A stretch of 21,420 nt of DNA from an uncultured Wenzhouxiangella sp. (GCA_937876395.1 CALEIM010000100.1:1-21420), one strand, 5' to 3'; counted from the stretch's first letter, positions 7,332 to 16,513 are shown. Notes: a model not told the origin generated them from the letters alone. Made by a program: numbers and translations.

Positions 7332-8180
7332 TTAGCGTGCGGCGCGCAGCAGTTCGTTGACCGAGGTTTTCGAGCGCGTCTGCTCGTCAACCTGTTTGAC
7401 GATGATGGCGGCATACAGGCTGTGGCTGCCGTCGGCGGCCGGCAGGCTACCGGCGACGACGACCGATCCGGCGGGTACCCGGCCGGTCGTGACCTCACCG
7501 GTCTGGCGGTTGTAAATGCGCGTTGACTGGCCGAGAAACACGCCCATACCGATCACCGCACCCTTTTCAACGACCACGCCCTCGACCACTTCCGAGCGCG
7601 CGCCGATGAAGCAGCCGTCTTCGATGATGGTCGGATTGGCCTGCAGCGGTTCGAGCACGCCGCCAATGCCGGCACCACCAGAAACATGCACACCCGATCC
7701 GATCTGGGCACAGGAGCCGACCGTCGCCCAGGTGTCAATCATGCTGCCGGCACCAACGAAAGCGCCGATATTGACGTAACTGGGCATGAGCACCACATCG
7801 TTGCCGATATGCGCCCCGCGACGTACGGTCGCAGTTGGCACAACCCGGGCGCCGCTGCTTTCCGGCGCGTCGTTCTGATCAGCAAAACGCAGCTCCACCT
7901 TGTCGAAATAGCGGCTGGCGCCGCCGACCATTTCACGATTCGGCGTGATGCGAAAATGCAGCAGGATGGCCTGCTTGAGCCAAGCGTTGACCCGCCAGCC
8001 GCCTTCGCCATCGGGCTCGGCCACGCGTAGCGTTCCACCCTCCAGCCCTTCCAGGCAGGCATCGATATGGCCACGCAAGGCTGCGTTGGCGCCGTCGTCG
8101 GAAGAATCGGCCGCGAGTGAGTCCCGCCGCCCCCAGGCCGCCTCAATAGATTGTTTCAGTGAGATAGTTTCGCTGCACAT
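7332..8180 (-). CDS. dapD: 2,3,4,5-tetrahydropyridine-2,6-dicarboxylate N-succinyltransferase
   Basis: A 282-residue cytoplasmic enzyme of the succinylase branch of lysine and meso-diaminopimelate synthesis. It transfers succinyl from succinyl-CoA to tetrahydrodipicolinate. The N-terminal helical domain contains I-E-A-A-W (residues ~12-16) and A-W-L-K-Q-A-I-L-L-H-F (~66-76). The C-terminal part is a left-handed beta-helix with hexapeptide turns: P-S-Y-V-N-I-G-A, G-S-M-I-D-T-W-A-T-V-G-S-C-A-Q-I-G, then G-G-V-L-E-P-L-Q-A and I-I-E-D-G-C-F-I-G-A-R-S. These are DapD hallmarks, and the length is near the usual ~274. No strong Shine-Dalgarno precedes the ATG at 8180, but the start fits the family N-terminus. 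It follows glnD on the same strand after a 230-bp gap, an order (map-glnD-dapD) common in gammaproteobacteria. Confidence 0.96.
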   Translation of the reverse strand: MCSETISLKQSIEAAWGRRDSLAADSSDDGANAALRGHIDACLEGLEGGTLRVAEPDGEGGWRVNAWLKQAILLHFRITPNREMVGGASRYFDKVELRFADQNDAPESSGARVVPTATVRRGAHIGNDVVLMPSYVNIGAFVGAGSMIDTWATVGSCAQIGSGVHVSGGAGIGGVLEPLQANPTIIEDGCFIGARSEVVEGVVVEKGAVIGMGVFLGQSTRIYNRQTGEVTTGRVPAGSVVVAGSLPAADGSHSLYAAIIVKQVDEQTRSKTSVNELLRAAR

Positions 8181-8212
8181 GATTCGCTAATCGCTTGAGT
8201 GAAGTGGAAAAT

Positions 8213-8376
8213 CCTTGAATCGCCAAGGCGCAAAGCAGCCAGGGGGCGCAAAGATCAATATGTAGAAAGAGCCGAAACATCAGCACAAAGCCATGATTCT
8301 ACGCTATTTTTTTGCTCATGCATCCCCCAGTCTTTCTTTCCATCCTTTGCGGCTTCGCTGCTTTGCGATTCAAAGG
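8213..8376. repeat. Imperfect inverted-repeat element between dapD and glnD
   Basis: The left arm begins CCTTGAATCGC (8213-8223) and continues CAAGGCGCAAAGCAGC. The right arm ends GCTGCTTTGCGATTCAAAGG (8357-8376). The arms pair imperfectly, with the left carrying about eight extra bases. The roughly 90 bp between them hold no gene. The arms resemble the short 'CGCCAAGG..CGCAAAG' repeats scattered in many proteobacterial genomes. The element fills most of the 230-bp gap between glnD and dapD. Confidence 0.55.
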
Positions 8377-8410
8377 TTTTAATACAATTCCCCCGAACCT
8401 CGACCGATGA

Positions 8411-11059
8411 TCAACCCGGATCGAGACGCTCTCGCAGCTCTGATTCGAGCGCGATGCAGGCCACCTCATCCAGCGGTTTGCCGTTGGCATCGCTAATCGT
8501 GAAGCGGTCTTCGACACGTTGACCGAAGGTGGCGACGCGGGCATCGTGCAAGCGCAGGCCGCGGCTGACTAAAGCTTCGGCAATTGCCGACAGCAGGCCC
8601 GGGCGGTCGGTGGCGGCAATTTCCAGATCGGTGGCCCCGTCGCGGCCTGTCAGGACAATCTCGGAGCGCCCCATGAACGGCTGCAGTCTGCGCGGCAGCG
8701 GGCGCGGCGGCAAGGGGCGTACCTCGCGGGCCTGCAACCGGTCGACCAGCGAGTGCTTGAGGCGCTCGGCATCCGATTCATTGAGCGGCTGGCTGTTGGC
8801 GTCCATGACCTGAAAAACGTCCCAGCTTGCTCCGGCGGAAGTGGTCAGCACGCGGGCAGCGAGCACATTGAGGCGCATGCGATCGAGCTCGCGGGCAACC
8901 AGCGCAAACAGGCCGGAAAAATCCTCGGCGTGGACAAACACCTCGCTGATGCCCTTGTCTGCCAGACGTCGGCTGACGACCAGCGGCAGCGCGGCAGCCG
9001 CCAGCACCTGGCGCGTCGTCCAGACCAGCTGCTCAACATCCAATCGCAGAAAAGCGCGTTCCGGAAGCTGCTTCCAGCAGGCTTCGACGGCGGCCGGGTC
9101 GCAGCCGGTCGCGTGCAGGGCCGCCAGCGCGCGCTGGCGGGTGCGCGCCAGGCTGGTCTGGCGGTCTACCGGATCATCCAGCCCGCGGCCGAGCGCGGCA
9201 GAGCTGGCCCGGTAGAGTTCGCCGAGCAGGCTGGATTTCCACGAGTTCCACAGCTTCGGACTGGTGGCGGCGATATCGGCCACGGTGAGCACAAACAGAT
9301 AATCGAGCCGGCGTTGATTGCCCACTTTCACGGCAAAAGCATTGACGACTTCCGGGTCGGAGATGTCTTCGCGCTGGCTGGTACGCGACATCAGCAGGTG
9401 CTCACGCACCAACCATACGACCAGCTCGCGATCGCCCCCGGCCATCTCCAGACGATTGACGAAGGCGCGTGCATCCTGCGCGCCCAGCTCGGAATGATCA
9501 CCGCCGCGGCCCTTGGCAATGTCGTGAAACAGCGCCGCCAGGTAGAGCAATTCGGGGCGCTCAATGCGCTTGAACACGTCGATGGCCTGGGCAAAGCGAT
9601 CCGGGTGCCGGGCGTAGGCGAAGCGGCGCAGATTGCGAATCACGAACAAAGTGTGCTGATCGACCGTGTAGACGTGGAACAGATCGAACTGCATGCGCCC
9701 GGTAATCTGGGCAAACTCCGGCAACAGTGCCGCCAGAACGCCGTAGCGATTCATGCGCGCAAGCTGGCTGTAAACCAGCCTGTCCCGCCTGAGCAGGGCC
9801 AGGAACATCGCCAGGACCTGCGGATCACGCCGGTACTCGTCATCGACCAGGTACAGATGCTCGCGCACCAGGCGAATGGTGGCAGCGCGTACGCCGCGCA
9901 CTTCTGGCTGATCGGCCAGAACCAGAAACATGCGCATGATCAGTTCCGGGTGCTGCACCAGGGCGTGCGGATCCTTGAGCTCCAGGTAACCGTGGCGGAT
10001 GCGAAAGAATTCGTCAATCTCGGCTGACGGCAGGTGGCGACGACCGGCCAGCAGCTCCTCGTCAAAGCTCTGCAGCAGGCGCTCGTTGAGCCGCTCAAGC
10101 TGCATGACGTTGCGGTAATAGTCTTGCATGAAGCGCTCGACCGGCTCATTGGACTGCGCGCTGTTGCCGTAGCCAAAGCGCTCGGCCAGGCGGCGCTGAT
10201 AGTCAAACAGCAGGCGTTCTTCGCCGCGCCCGGCAGCTTTGTGCAGCGCCCAGCGCAGGCGCCAGAGCTGGGCTCGGCCGGCGACCAGATCTTCGTGCTC
10301 GCGTTCGCTCAGGAAGCCGTGCTCGATCAGGCCGTGCAGGGTTGAGGTGGCGAAATGGCGGCGCGTGACCCAGGCAATCATCTGCAGATCACGCAGGCCG
10401 CCGGGGCCTTCCTTGAGGTTGGGTTCGAGGTTGTAGACCGTGTCTTCGAACTGTTCGTGGCGCTCGTCTTGCTCTTCGAGCTTGGCCGAGAAAAACTCGT
10501 CGGCCGGCCACAGCGCCGGGGCATCAGTGCGTTCGCGCATCCGCCGGTAGAGTTCACCTGGGCCGGCGATCAGGCGCGATTCCATCAGGTTGGTGGCCAC
10601 GCTGACATCGGCGCGCGCCTCTTCAACGCACTGATCGACGCTTCTAACGCTCTGACCGGGATGCAGATTGGCATCCCAAAGCACCTGGATGAACTGTTCG
10701 AGACTGGCGACGTCGATCTCACGCTCGCCGGGCAGCAATATCAGCAGATCGACATCGGAGTGTGGATGCAGCTGGCCGCGACCGAATCCGCCGACCGCGC
10801 ACAGCTCAAGCCCGGTATCAACCGGGGCGAGATTTTCCCAGGCGGTCAGAACGAGCTGTTCGACGACCCAGGCTCGGCCCTGAACCAGTTCGCGAATATC
10901 GACGCCGCGCTCGAACTGGCGCTGAAGCTCAGCATCGGCCTGGTCACGCGCGCGGTCCAGCTCATGGCTGAGTGCGGCCTGCTCGGCGTCCAGTGCGGCC
11001 AGCGCCGCCAGATCAAGGCAGTCGCGGGTCGCCGGTACGGCACCGAGCCGTTCGCTCAC
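8411..11059 (-). CDS. glnD: Bifunctional [protein-PII] uridylyltransferase/uridylyl-removing enzyme
   Basis: An 882-residue cytoplasmic sensor enzyme that uridylylates PII proteins when glutamine is low and removes UMP when it is high. The nucleotidyltransferase domain has G-G-F-G-R-G (90-95) followed by H-S-D102-V-D104, the catalytic aspartates. N-L-E-P-N-L-K-E-G-P-G-G-L-R-D-L is the conserved linker motif. The HD phosphohydrolase domain carries A-L-F-H512-D513-I-A-K-G-R-G-G-D-H-S. Two ACT domains close the protein, near 700-780 and 813-870 (T-D-R-P-G-L-L-S in the second). All parts are intact and the length is typical. It starts with GTG at 11059-11057, which overlaps the map stop by four bases (GTGA), so its translation is coupled to map. 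A 50-bp piece of its first ACT domain is found again at 4627-4676. Confidence 0.97.
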   Translation of the reverse strand: MSERLGAVPATRDCLDLAALAALDAEQAALSHELDRARDQADAELQRQFERGVDIRELVQGRAWVVEQLVLTAWENLAPVDTGLELCAVGGFGRGQLHPHSDVDLLILLPGEREIDVASLEQFIQVLWDANLHPGQSVRSVDQCVEEARADVSVATNLMESRLIAGPGELYRRMRERTDAPALWPADEFFSAKLEEQDERHEQFEDTVYNLEPNLKEGPGGLRDLQMIAWVTRRHFATSTLHGLIEHGFLSEREHEDLVAGRAQLWRLRWALHKAAGRGEERLLFDYQRRLAERFGYGNSAQSNEPVERFMQDYYRNVMQLERLNERLLQSFDEELLAGRRHLPSAEIDEFFRIRHGYLELKDPHALVQHPELIMRMFLVLADQPEVRGVRAATIRLVREHLYLVDDEYRRDPQVLAMFLALLRRDRLVYSQLARMNRYGVLAALLPEFAQITGRMQFDLFHVYTVDQHTLFVIRNLRRFAYARHPDRFAQAIDVFKRIERPELLYLAALFHDIAKGRGGDHSELGAQDARAFVNRLEMAGGDRELVVWLVREHLLMSRTSQREDISDPEVVNAFAVKVGNQRRLDYLFVLTVADIAATSPKLWNSWKSSLLGELYRASSAALGRGLDDPVDRQTSLARTRQRALAALHATGCDPAAVEACWKQLPERAFLRLDVEQLVWTTRQVLAAAALPLVVSRRLADKGISEVFVHAEDFSGLFALVARELDRMRLNVLAARVLTTSAGASWDVFQVMDANSQPLNESDAERLKHSLVDRLQAREVRPLPPRPLPRRLQPFMGRSEIVLTGRDGATDLEIAATDRPGLLSAIAEALVSRGLRLHDARVATFGQRVEDRFTISDANGKPLDEVACIALESELRERLDPG

Positions 11060-11829
11060 AGCGGATCGTCAGGCAGCCGGGTCAGGATGTCGAAGCCGTC
11101 GTCGGTCACCGCCAGGGTGTGTTCCCACTGGGCGGTCAGGCTGCGATCGCGGGTGATGACGGTCCAGCCATCGGGCAGCAGTCGGGTGTGGCGTTTTCCG
11201 AGATTGATCATCGGCTCGATGGTGAAGGTCATGCCCGGCTCCAGCACCACACCCTCGCCAGGCCGGCCGTAGTGGAGCACCTGTGGCGCTTCATGAAAGC
11301 CCCGGCCGATGCCGTGGCCGCAGTATTCGCGCACCACCGAGCAGCGCTCGCCCTCGGCGTATTCCTGGATGACGTGGCCGATATCGCCCAGGGTCACGCC
11401 GGGCTTGACCCGCTCGATGCCGCGAACCATGGCCTGATGGGCCACCTCGCAGATTCGCCGGGCCTTGATGGACGGCTCGCCAACATAAAACATCTTCGAG
11501 GTATCCCCGTGCCAGCCATCCTTGATGACGGTCACGTCGATATTGATGATGTCGCCGTCCTTGAGCTTTTTGTCGCCCGGAATGCCGTGGCAGACCACGT
11601 GGTTGACCGACGTGCAGATCGACTTCGGAAACCCCCGATAGTCCAGCGGCGCCGGAATGGCGTCGAGCTCCTCGACGATGTATTCGTGAGCCAGTCGATC
11701 CAGTTCGGCGGTGGTCACGCCGGGCTGAACGCGATCGCTGAGCAGGGCCAGCACGCTGGCCGCCTGCTGGCCAGCGACGCGCATCGCCTCGATCTCGGCG
11801 GCGGTTTTGATGTGAATCTGATGGTTCAT
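11056..11829 (-). CDS. map: Type I methionine aminopeptidase
   Basis: A 257-residue cytoplasmic metalloenzyme that removes the initiator methionine from nascent proteins. The five pita-bread-fold metal ligands are all visible: D98 (I-N-I-D-V-T), D109 (H-G-D-T-S), H172 (C-G-H-G-I-G-R-G-F-H), E205 (F-T-I-E-P-M) and E236 (Q-W-E-H-T). H81 (V-C-H-G-I-P) is the substrate-side histidine. The length is typical of the E. coli-type (Ia) enzyme, with no N-terminal zinc-finger extension. In many relatives map lies divergent from rpsB. Here its divergent neighbour is an RND efflux operon, separated by 287 bp. Confidence 0.97.
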   Translation of the reverse strand: MNHQIHIKTAAEIEAMRVAGQQAASVLALLSDRVQPGVTTAELDRLAHEYIVEELDAIPAPLDYRGFPKSICTSVNHVVCHGIPGDKKLKDGDIINIDVTVIKDGWHGDTSKMFYVGEPSIKARRICEVAHQAMVRGIERVKPGVTLGDIGHVIQEYAEGERCSVVREYCGHGIGRGFHEAPQVLHYGRPGEGVVLEPGMTFTIEPMINLGKRHTRLLPDGWTVITRDRSLTAQWEHTLAVTDDGFDILTRLPDDPL

Positions 11830-11900
11830 TCAGGAAACTTCCGAAGCAAGCAAGCAGTCTACCGCGAAAGATGCTGATATGCGGTCTGGAGCCACGCTTT

Positions 11901-11933
11901 TCCAGCCGCCTTCGAAGGCCGGATTTCGCTGGA
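11901..11933. promoter_or_regulatory. Nested palindrome upstream of map / RND operon
   Basis: GCCTTCGAAGGC (11908-11919) is a perfect 12-bp palindrome. It is enclosed by TCCAGC (11901-11906) and GCTGGA (11928-11933). It lies in the divergent intergenic region about 75 bp before map. It could be a regulator-binding site or an RNA hairpin in a leader. No promoter boxes could be assigned with confidence. Confidence 0.3.
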
Positions 11934-12029
11934 TGCGCATTCCCGTCAACCGTAACCGCTAATCCGTAATTCGTCATTCCCCTGCGCCATAAGCCCTGAG
12001 CCGCCCCATGACTTCCGATCCATGCCTTC

Positions 12030-12041
12030 TGGCACGTGCCA
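12030..12041. promoter_or_regulatory. 12-bp palindrome upstream of RND efflux operon, possible operator
   Basis: TGGCACGTGCCA is a perfect 12-bp palindrome about 75 bp before the adaptor start. RND operons are usually controlled by dimeric repressors (TetR, MarR) or by two-component regulators that bind such dyads. No regulator gene is adjacent in this window, so the assignment rests on symmetry and position alone. Confidence 0.3.
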
Positions 12042-12116
12042 AAAACCCCATCCTTTGGCAGTATGACAGCCGCTCGTTTTGCAACCCTGGCACCTGAACC
12101 GGATTACCCATCACCC

Positions 12117-13355
12117 ATGAAGAAATTGCTTCGCTACCTGCTGCCGCCGGCCCTGATCGTGATTTCAATCATAATCGTGGTGATTCTGGCCATGAACCGC
12201 CCGGCACCACCCGAGCGTGAGCCGATGGAAACGGCCATGCTGGTCGACACCATTGGCGCCGAACCGGCAGGCGAGTATTTTCTGATTCAGGCTCAGGGCA
12301 CGGTCCAGCCGCGCACCCAAACCACGGTGGTCAGCGAGGTCAGCGGCAAGATCACCCGGATGTCCGAACAGTTTGTTGCCGGCGGTTTTTTCCGCGCCGG
12401 TGAGGTGTTGATTGAAATCGACCCGAGCGACTATCAAACCGCGCTGCGCCAGGCCGAAGCCGAACTGGCCGCCGCCCGGGCCCGGCTGGCCGATGAGCAG
12501 TCGCGCTCGGACCAGGCGCAGCGCGACTGGCAACAGCTCTATGGCGATCAGCGCCAGGCCTCCGATCTGGTACTGCGCATTCCGCAGCTCAACCAGGCCA
12601 AAGCCGGCGTTCAAGCGGCGGAAGCGGTTGAGGCCCGGGCCCGGCGCGATCTTGAACGCACCCGCATCACCCTGCCCTACGATGGCATGGTCCGCTCCCG
12701 CTCGGCCGACCTGGGCCAATATGTCGGCGTCGGCACCAGCCTGGGCGTGACCTTTGCCGTCGACGTGGCCGAAGTGCGCCTGTCGCTGCCGGACCGCGAT
12801 CTCGCTTTTGTTGATCTGCCGCGCCCCGGAAAGGCCGACGATGTCCATCCCGAGGTGCGCTTTTTTGCCGATGTTGGCGGTGAGCGTGGTAGCTGGATTG
12901 GCAAAATCGTGCGCACGGAAGGCGTGATTGAGGAATCCAGCCGGCTGAGCTATGCCGTGGCGCGCATTCAGGATCCATATGGCTTGCTCGGTGAGACCCG
13001 TCAAGTACCTTTACCGATGGGCACCTGGGTTCAGTCTGAAATCCAGGGCCGTTCGGCAGACGGCCTGATTGAACTGCCGCGCGAGGCCCTTCGAGACGGT
13101 GATCGACTGTTCATCGTCGGTGCCGATAACCGCCTGGAAATTCGAACCGTGGACGTCATTCGCGCCACCGCACAGCGCGTCTATCTGGACCAGTCAGCAG
13201 CATCCGGCGAGCGCATTATCACGACCGCGATCGCGGCACCGATCCCGGGCATTCAGCTCAATGTGCGTGAATCGACACCGACTGAACCGGCGCTGCGCAT
13301 CCTGCCGGCCGACGAGCCGGAACTGGCAGCAGAACAAATCGAGGCCGTACAGTGA
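12117..13355 (+). CDS. RND efflux periplasmic adaptor (membrane fusion) subunit
   Basis: A 412-residue protein. The ATG at 12117 is preferred because it places a clean membrane anchor at the N-terminus (residues ~9-27, with isoleucine and valine runs). An in-frame ATG 81 bp upstream would prepend 27 polar residues. No lipobox is present, so it is a transmembrane-anchored rather than lipid-anchored adaptor. The two lipoyl/biotinyl-like halves lie near 68-102 (V-S-G-K-I ... G-E-V-L-I-E-I-D) and 182-212 (R-T-R-I-T-L-P-Y-D-G). They flank an alpha-hairpin (105-180, Q-A-E-A-E-L-A-A-A-R-A-R-L). A beta-barrel and membrane-proximal domain follow. It links the permease to an outer-membrane channel. The stop overlaps the permease GTG by four bases. 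Confidence 0.93.
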   Translation: MKKLLRYLLPPALIVISIIIVVILAMNRPAPPEREPMETAMLVDTIGAEPAGEYFLIQAQGTVQPRTQTTVVSEVSGKITRMSEQFVAGGFFRAGEVLIEIDPSDYQTALRQAEAELAAARARLADEQSRSDQAQRDWQQLYGDQRQASDLVLRIPQLNQAKAGVQAAEAVEARARRDLERTRITLPYDGMVRSRSADLGQYVGVGTSLGVTFAVDVAEVRLSLPDRDLAFVDLPRPGKADDVHPEVRFFADVGGERGSWIGKIVRTEGVIEESSRLSYAVARIQDPYGLLGETRQVPLPMGTWVQSEIQGRSADGLIELPREALRDGDRLFIVGADNRLEIRTVDVIRATAQRVYLDQSAASGERIITTAIAAPIPGIQLNVRESTPTEPALRILPADEPELAAEQIEAVQ

Positions 13356-16300
13356 ATCCGCAAAACAACTGGTACACCGGGATCATTTCCTGGTTTGCGA
13401 ATAACTCGGTCGCGGCCAATCTGTTGATGATGTGCCTGATCATCGGCGGCCTGGTCACGGCGATTACCATCACCAAGGAGATTCAGCCAAAGGTCGAGAC
13501 CAACTACGTGACCGTCACCGTCCCGTACCGGGGTGGCACGCCGCACGACGTCGAACAGGGCGTACTGATCAAGATCGAGGAAAACATCCAGGATATCGAC
13601 GGGATCATCGAAATCATCTCGACCGGCCGCGAAGGCTCTGGCAGTGTAATGGTCGAGGTGCACCAGGATTACGACGTGCTCGAAGTGCTCGACGAGATCA
13701 AGACCCGAGTCGATTCCATCTCCACCTTCCCGGCCGAAACCGAGCGGCCGATTTACCAACGCAACACCTGGACCCAGGAGGTCATCTGGGTATCGGTATT
13801 TGGCGATGTCGATGAGCGCACCCTCAAGGAAGCGGCCCGCACCATGCGCGACGAGATTATCGCCCTGCCCTCGGTCAGCCGGGCTGAGCTGATCGGTGCG
13901 CGCCCTTACGAAATCGGCATCGAGGTGCGCGAAGAAACCCTGCGCGCCTATAACCTGACTTTAGCCGAAGTGGCCCAGGCCATTCGGCGCTCCTCGCTTG
14001 ACCTGCCCGGCGGCCGCATCGAAACCGCTGGCGGCGACGTGCTGGTGCGCACCGTCGGCCAGGCCTACGTCGGGCGTGATTTCGAAGACATCGTCATTCG
14101 CAGCAATGCCGACGGCTCACGCGTTCTGGTGCGCGACATTGCCACGATTCGCGACGGTTTCGTTGAGCAGGAGCGCTATGCCCGGCACAACGGCCAATCG
14201 GCGATTGCCATCCGCGTCCTGAGCGTGGGGGAGCAGAGCGCGCTTGCCGTCTCGAAGGAAGTGCGCGACTACATTGCCGAAACACAGCAGCGCCTGCCGG
14301 CCGGCATCAGCATCGACTGGTGGGCCGATATCTCCTACTACCTGCAGGGACGCATGGAGATGATGGCCAAGAACCTGTTGTTCGGTGCCATCCTGGTGTT
14401 TTTGATCCTGGCCCTGTTTTTGCGCCTGAAGCTGGCGTTCTGGGTGATGGTCGGTCTGATCATCGCTTTCCTTGGCTCGATGTGGATGCTGCCGCTCGTT
14501 GGGGTGACGATCAATCTGATCAGTTTGTTCGGCTTTCTGATCGTGCTTGGCATTGTGGTCGATGACGCCATCATTATTGGCGAGTCGGTCTACAGCGAAA
14601 TCCGCGAGCACGGACATTCGGTCGACAACGTGGTCAACGGAGTGTGGAAAGTGGCGGTTCCGGCGACCTTCGGTGTACTTACCACCATGGCGGCGTTTTT
14701 GCCGATATTGATGATCTCGGGCGTGGCCGGGCAGTTTTTTGCTGCCATCGGCTGGGTGGTCGTGCTGTGCCTGTTCCTTTCCATCGTTGAATCCAAGCTG
14801 ATCCTGCCGGCCCACCTGGCACATATGCGCGTTGAGCAGCACAACGACACATCAAACCGGCCTTTCGCCCGGTTTCAGCGGCAATTTTCCGACGGGCTGT
14901 TTCGCTTTGTTGACAAGTTTTACCTGCCCTCATTGGCCGCCATGCTGCGGCGGCGCTACCTTTCCCTGGCGGTTTATGTCGCCATTTTGATCCTGTCGAT
15001 GGGCCTGCTCCTCAGTGGCGCAATGCGGGTCGTGTTTTTCCCCGATTTTGCCGGGGACTTCATGCAGGTCGACCTGGAAATGAATGAGGGCACGCCGGCC
15101 TATATCACCCACGCCAACATCGATTATCTGGCCGATCAGCTGGCTGCCACCGACCAAAAGCTCCAGGAAAAATACCAGCTTGATGAACCCATCGTACGCA
15201 CCGTATTTGCCTGGTCGGGCTTAGATACCAGCGGCGGCATGCTGGTCGAACTGATTCGCGATCTGGACAGCTCGGTGAACATCACGGAACTGGAGCGCGA
15301 ATGGCGCGAAGCGGTAGGCGAACTGCCCGGCGCGCGCGGCCTGCGCATTGGCGGTGCCGGTGGCGGCCCGGGCGGCGACGGGCCGGATATTTCCTTCCAA
15401 TTGGTTGGCAACGACCTGACCCAGCTGCAAACCGCCGCGGCTGCACTGGAAAGCCGGATCCGCGGCTATGAAGGCACCTACGACGTGCGCAATTCCTTTG
15501 AAGGTGGAATCCGGGAACTGCAGCTCGAAATCCTTCCCGAAGCCGAAGTTCTGGGCTTGAGCCAGCAGGATCTGGCCCGCCAGGTCCGGCAGGCCTTTTT
15601 TGGCGATGAAGTGCAGCGCATTCAGCGCGGCCAGGACGATGTGCGCGTGATGGTTCGCTATCCGCGCGAACAGCGCACTTCCGAGGGCTATCTGGAGACG
15701 ATGCGTATTCGCGCCGCGGACGGCTCGGAGGTGCCATTTGGCGCCGTGGCCGAGGTCACGGCAGGCACCAGTCCTTCGATGATTCGACGCTATGATCGTC
15801 AGCGCTCGATCAGCCTGACCGCACGCGTCGACAAGGATGTGGCCGAGCCGGGCCGCATCACCAGCGAACTGACCGAACAGCATCTGCCCGACATTCTCGC
15901 CGGCCATCCCAGCGTGAGCTACCGCGTCTCGGGCTCCACGCGCAGCCAGCAGGAAGTCGCCCGCGACATGTTGATCGGCACCGGCTTCGCCCTGTTTCTG
16001 ATCTATGCCCTGCTCGCCGTACCGCTGAGATCCTACGTCCAGCCACTGCTGATCATGTCGGTAATTCCATTCGGCATCATCGGCGCCATTTTCGGGCATC
16101 TGCTGCTGGGCATTCCGATCAGCATGCTCAGCCTGTTCGGCATTATTGCCCTGGCCGGCGTGGTGGTTACCGACAGCCTGATCCTGGTGGATTTTGTCAA
16201 TCGTCACCGTCGCGCCGGTGAAGCCCGCATTGATGCTGCCATCAAGGCCACTCGGGCTCGTTTCCGGCCGATTATCCTGACCTCGCTGACCACGTTCCTG

Positions 16301-16513
16301 GGCCTGGCGCCGATCGTGTTCTTTGAATCCAATCTGCAGGCCCAGATGGTCATCCCGATGGCCGCCTCGCTCGCCTTCGGCATCGCCTTCGCGACGATCA
16401 TTACCCTCGGCCTGGTACCGGTGCTGTACCTGATCGCCGACGACCTGGGCACACTGCGCAAGCGTCTGGCCAGCCGCGTCACCACCGGTCAGGTTTCAAG
16501 TGAATCGAGCTGA
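13352..16513 (+). CDS. RND efflux pump inner-membrane permease
   Basis: A 1053-residue protein of full AcrB-type length, with a GTG start coupled to the adaptor (GTGA overlap). It has TM1 near 20-40, a large periplasmic loop, a helix block at ~340-500 including I-S-L-F-G-F-L-I-V-L-G-I-V-V-D-D, a second periplasmic loop, and a final helix block from ~875. The TM4 proton-relay aspartates are D404 and D405. The TM10 lysine of AcrB (K940) is replaced by threonine (T940, in V-V-V-T-D-S), a change seen in many uncharacterised RND branches. R-F-R-P-I-I-L-T-S-L-T-T in TM11 is conserved. The substrate cannot be told. The operon has no outer-membrane factor, so it probably uses a TolC-like channel encoded elsewhere. 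Confidence 0.94.
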   Translation: MNPQNNWYTGIISWFANNSVAANLLMMCLIIGGLVTAITITKEIQPKVETNYVTVTVPYRGGTPHDVEQGVLIKIEENIQDIDGIIEIISTGREGSGSVMVEVHQDYDVLEVLDEIKTRVDSISTFPAETERPIYQRNTWTQEVIWVSVFGDVDERTLKEAARTMRDEIIALPSVSRAELIGARPYEIGIEVREETLRAYNLTLAEVAQAIRRSSLDLPGGRIETAGGDVLVRTVGQAYVGRDFEDIVIRSNADGSRVLVRDIATIRDGFVEQERYARHNGQSAIAIRVLSVGEQSALAVSKEVRDYIAETQQRLPAGISIDWWADISYYLQGRMEMMAKNLLFGAILVFLILALFLRLKLAFWVMVGLIIAFLGSMWMLPLVGVTINLISLFGFLIVLGIVVDDAIIIGESVYSEIREHGHSVDNVVNGVWKVAVPATFGVLTTMAAFLPILMISGVAGQFFAAIGWVVVLCLFLSIVESKLILPAHLAHMRVEQHNDTSNRPFARFQRQFSDGLFRFVDKFYLPSLAAMLRRRYLSLAVYVAILILSMGLLLSGAMRVVFFPDFAGDFMQVDLEMNEGTPAYITHANIDYLADQLAATDQKLQEKYQLDEPIVRTVFAWSGLDTSGGMLVELIRDLDSSVNITELEREWREAVGELPGARGLRIGGAGGGPGGDGPDISFQLVGNDLTQLQTAAAALESRIRGYEGTYDVRNSFEGGIRELQLEILPEAEVLGLSQQDLARQVRQAFFGDEVQRIQRGQDDVRVMVRYPREQRTSEGYLETMRIRAADGSEVPFGAVAEVTAGTSPSMIRRYDRQRSISLTARVDKDVAEPGRITSELTEQHLPDILAGHPSVSYRVSGSTRSQQEVARDMLIGTGFALFLIYALLAVPLRSYVQPLLIMSVIPFGIIGAIFGHLLLGIPISMLSLFGIIALAGVVVTDSLILVDFVNRHRRAGEARIDAAIKATRARFRPIILTSLTTFLGLAPIVFFESNLQAQMVIPMAASLAFGIAFATIITLGLVPVLYLIADDLGTLRKRLASRVTTGQVSSESS

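Noticed and set aside
7126..7335. 69-codon plus-strand open frame encoding E-R-A-K-G-I-E-P-S-S-R-A-W-E-A-R
   Set aside because: It is the antisense of the tRNA-Gly gene; this peptide is a well-known false annotation from tRNA loci.
8199..8544. Open frames of 81-107 codons across the glnD-dapD gap
   Set aside because: They cover the repeat element and run antisense or out of frame into glnD, with no ribosome-binding site or family resemblance.
8753..11272. Long plus-strand open frames (up to 424 codons) opposite glnD and map
   Set aside because: High-GC codon bias on the minus strand opens antisense frames. The translations lack domain character, while glnD and map are unmistakable.
12036..12116. 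Upstream ATG extending the RND adaptor by 27 residues
   Set aside because: The extension is polar and would bury the membrane anchor internally. The ATG at 12117 gives a normal adaptor N-terminus.
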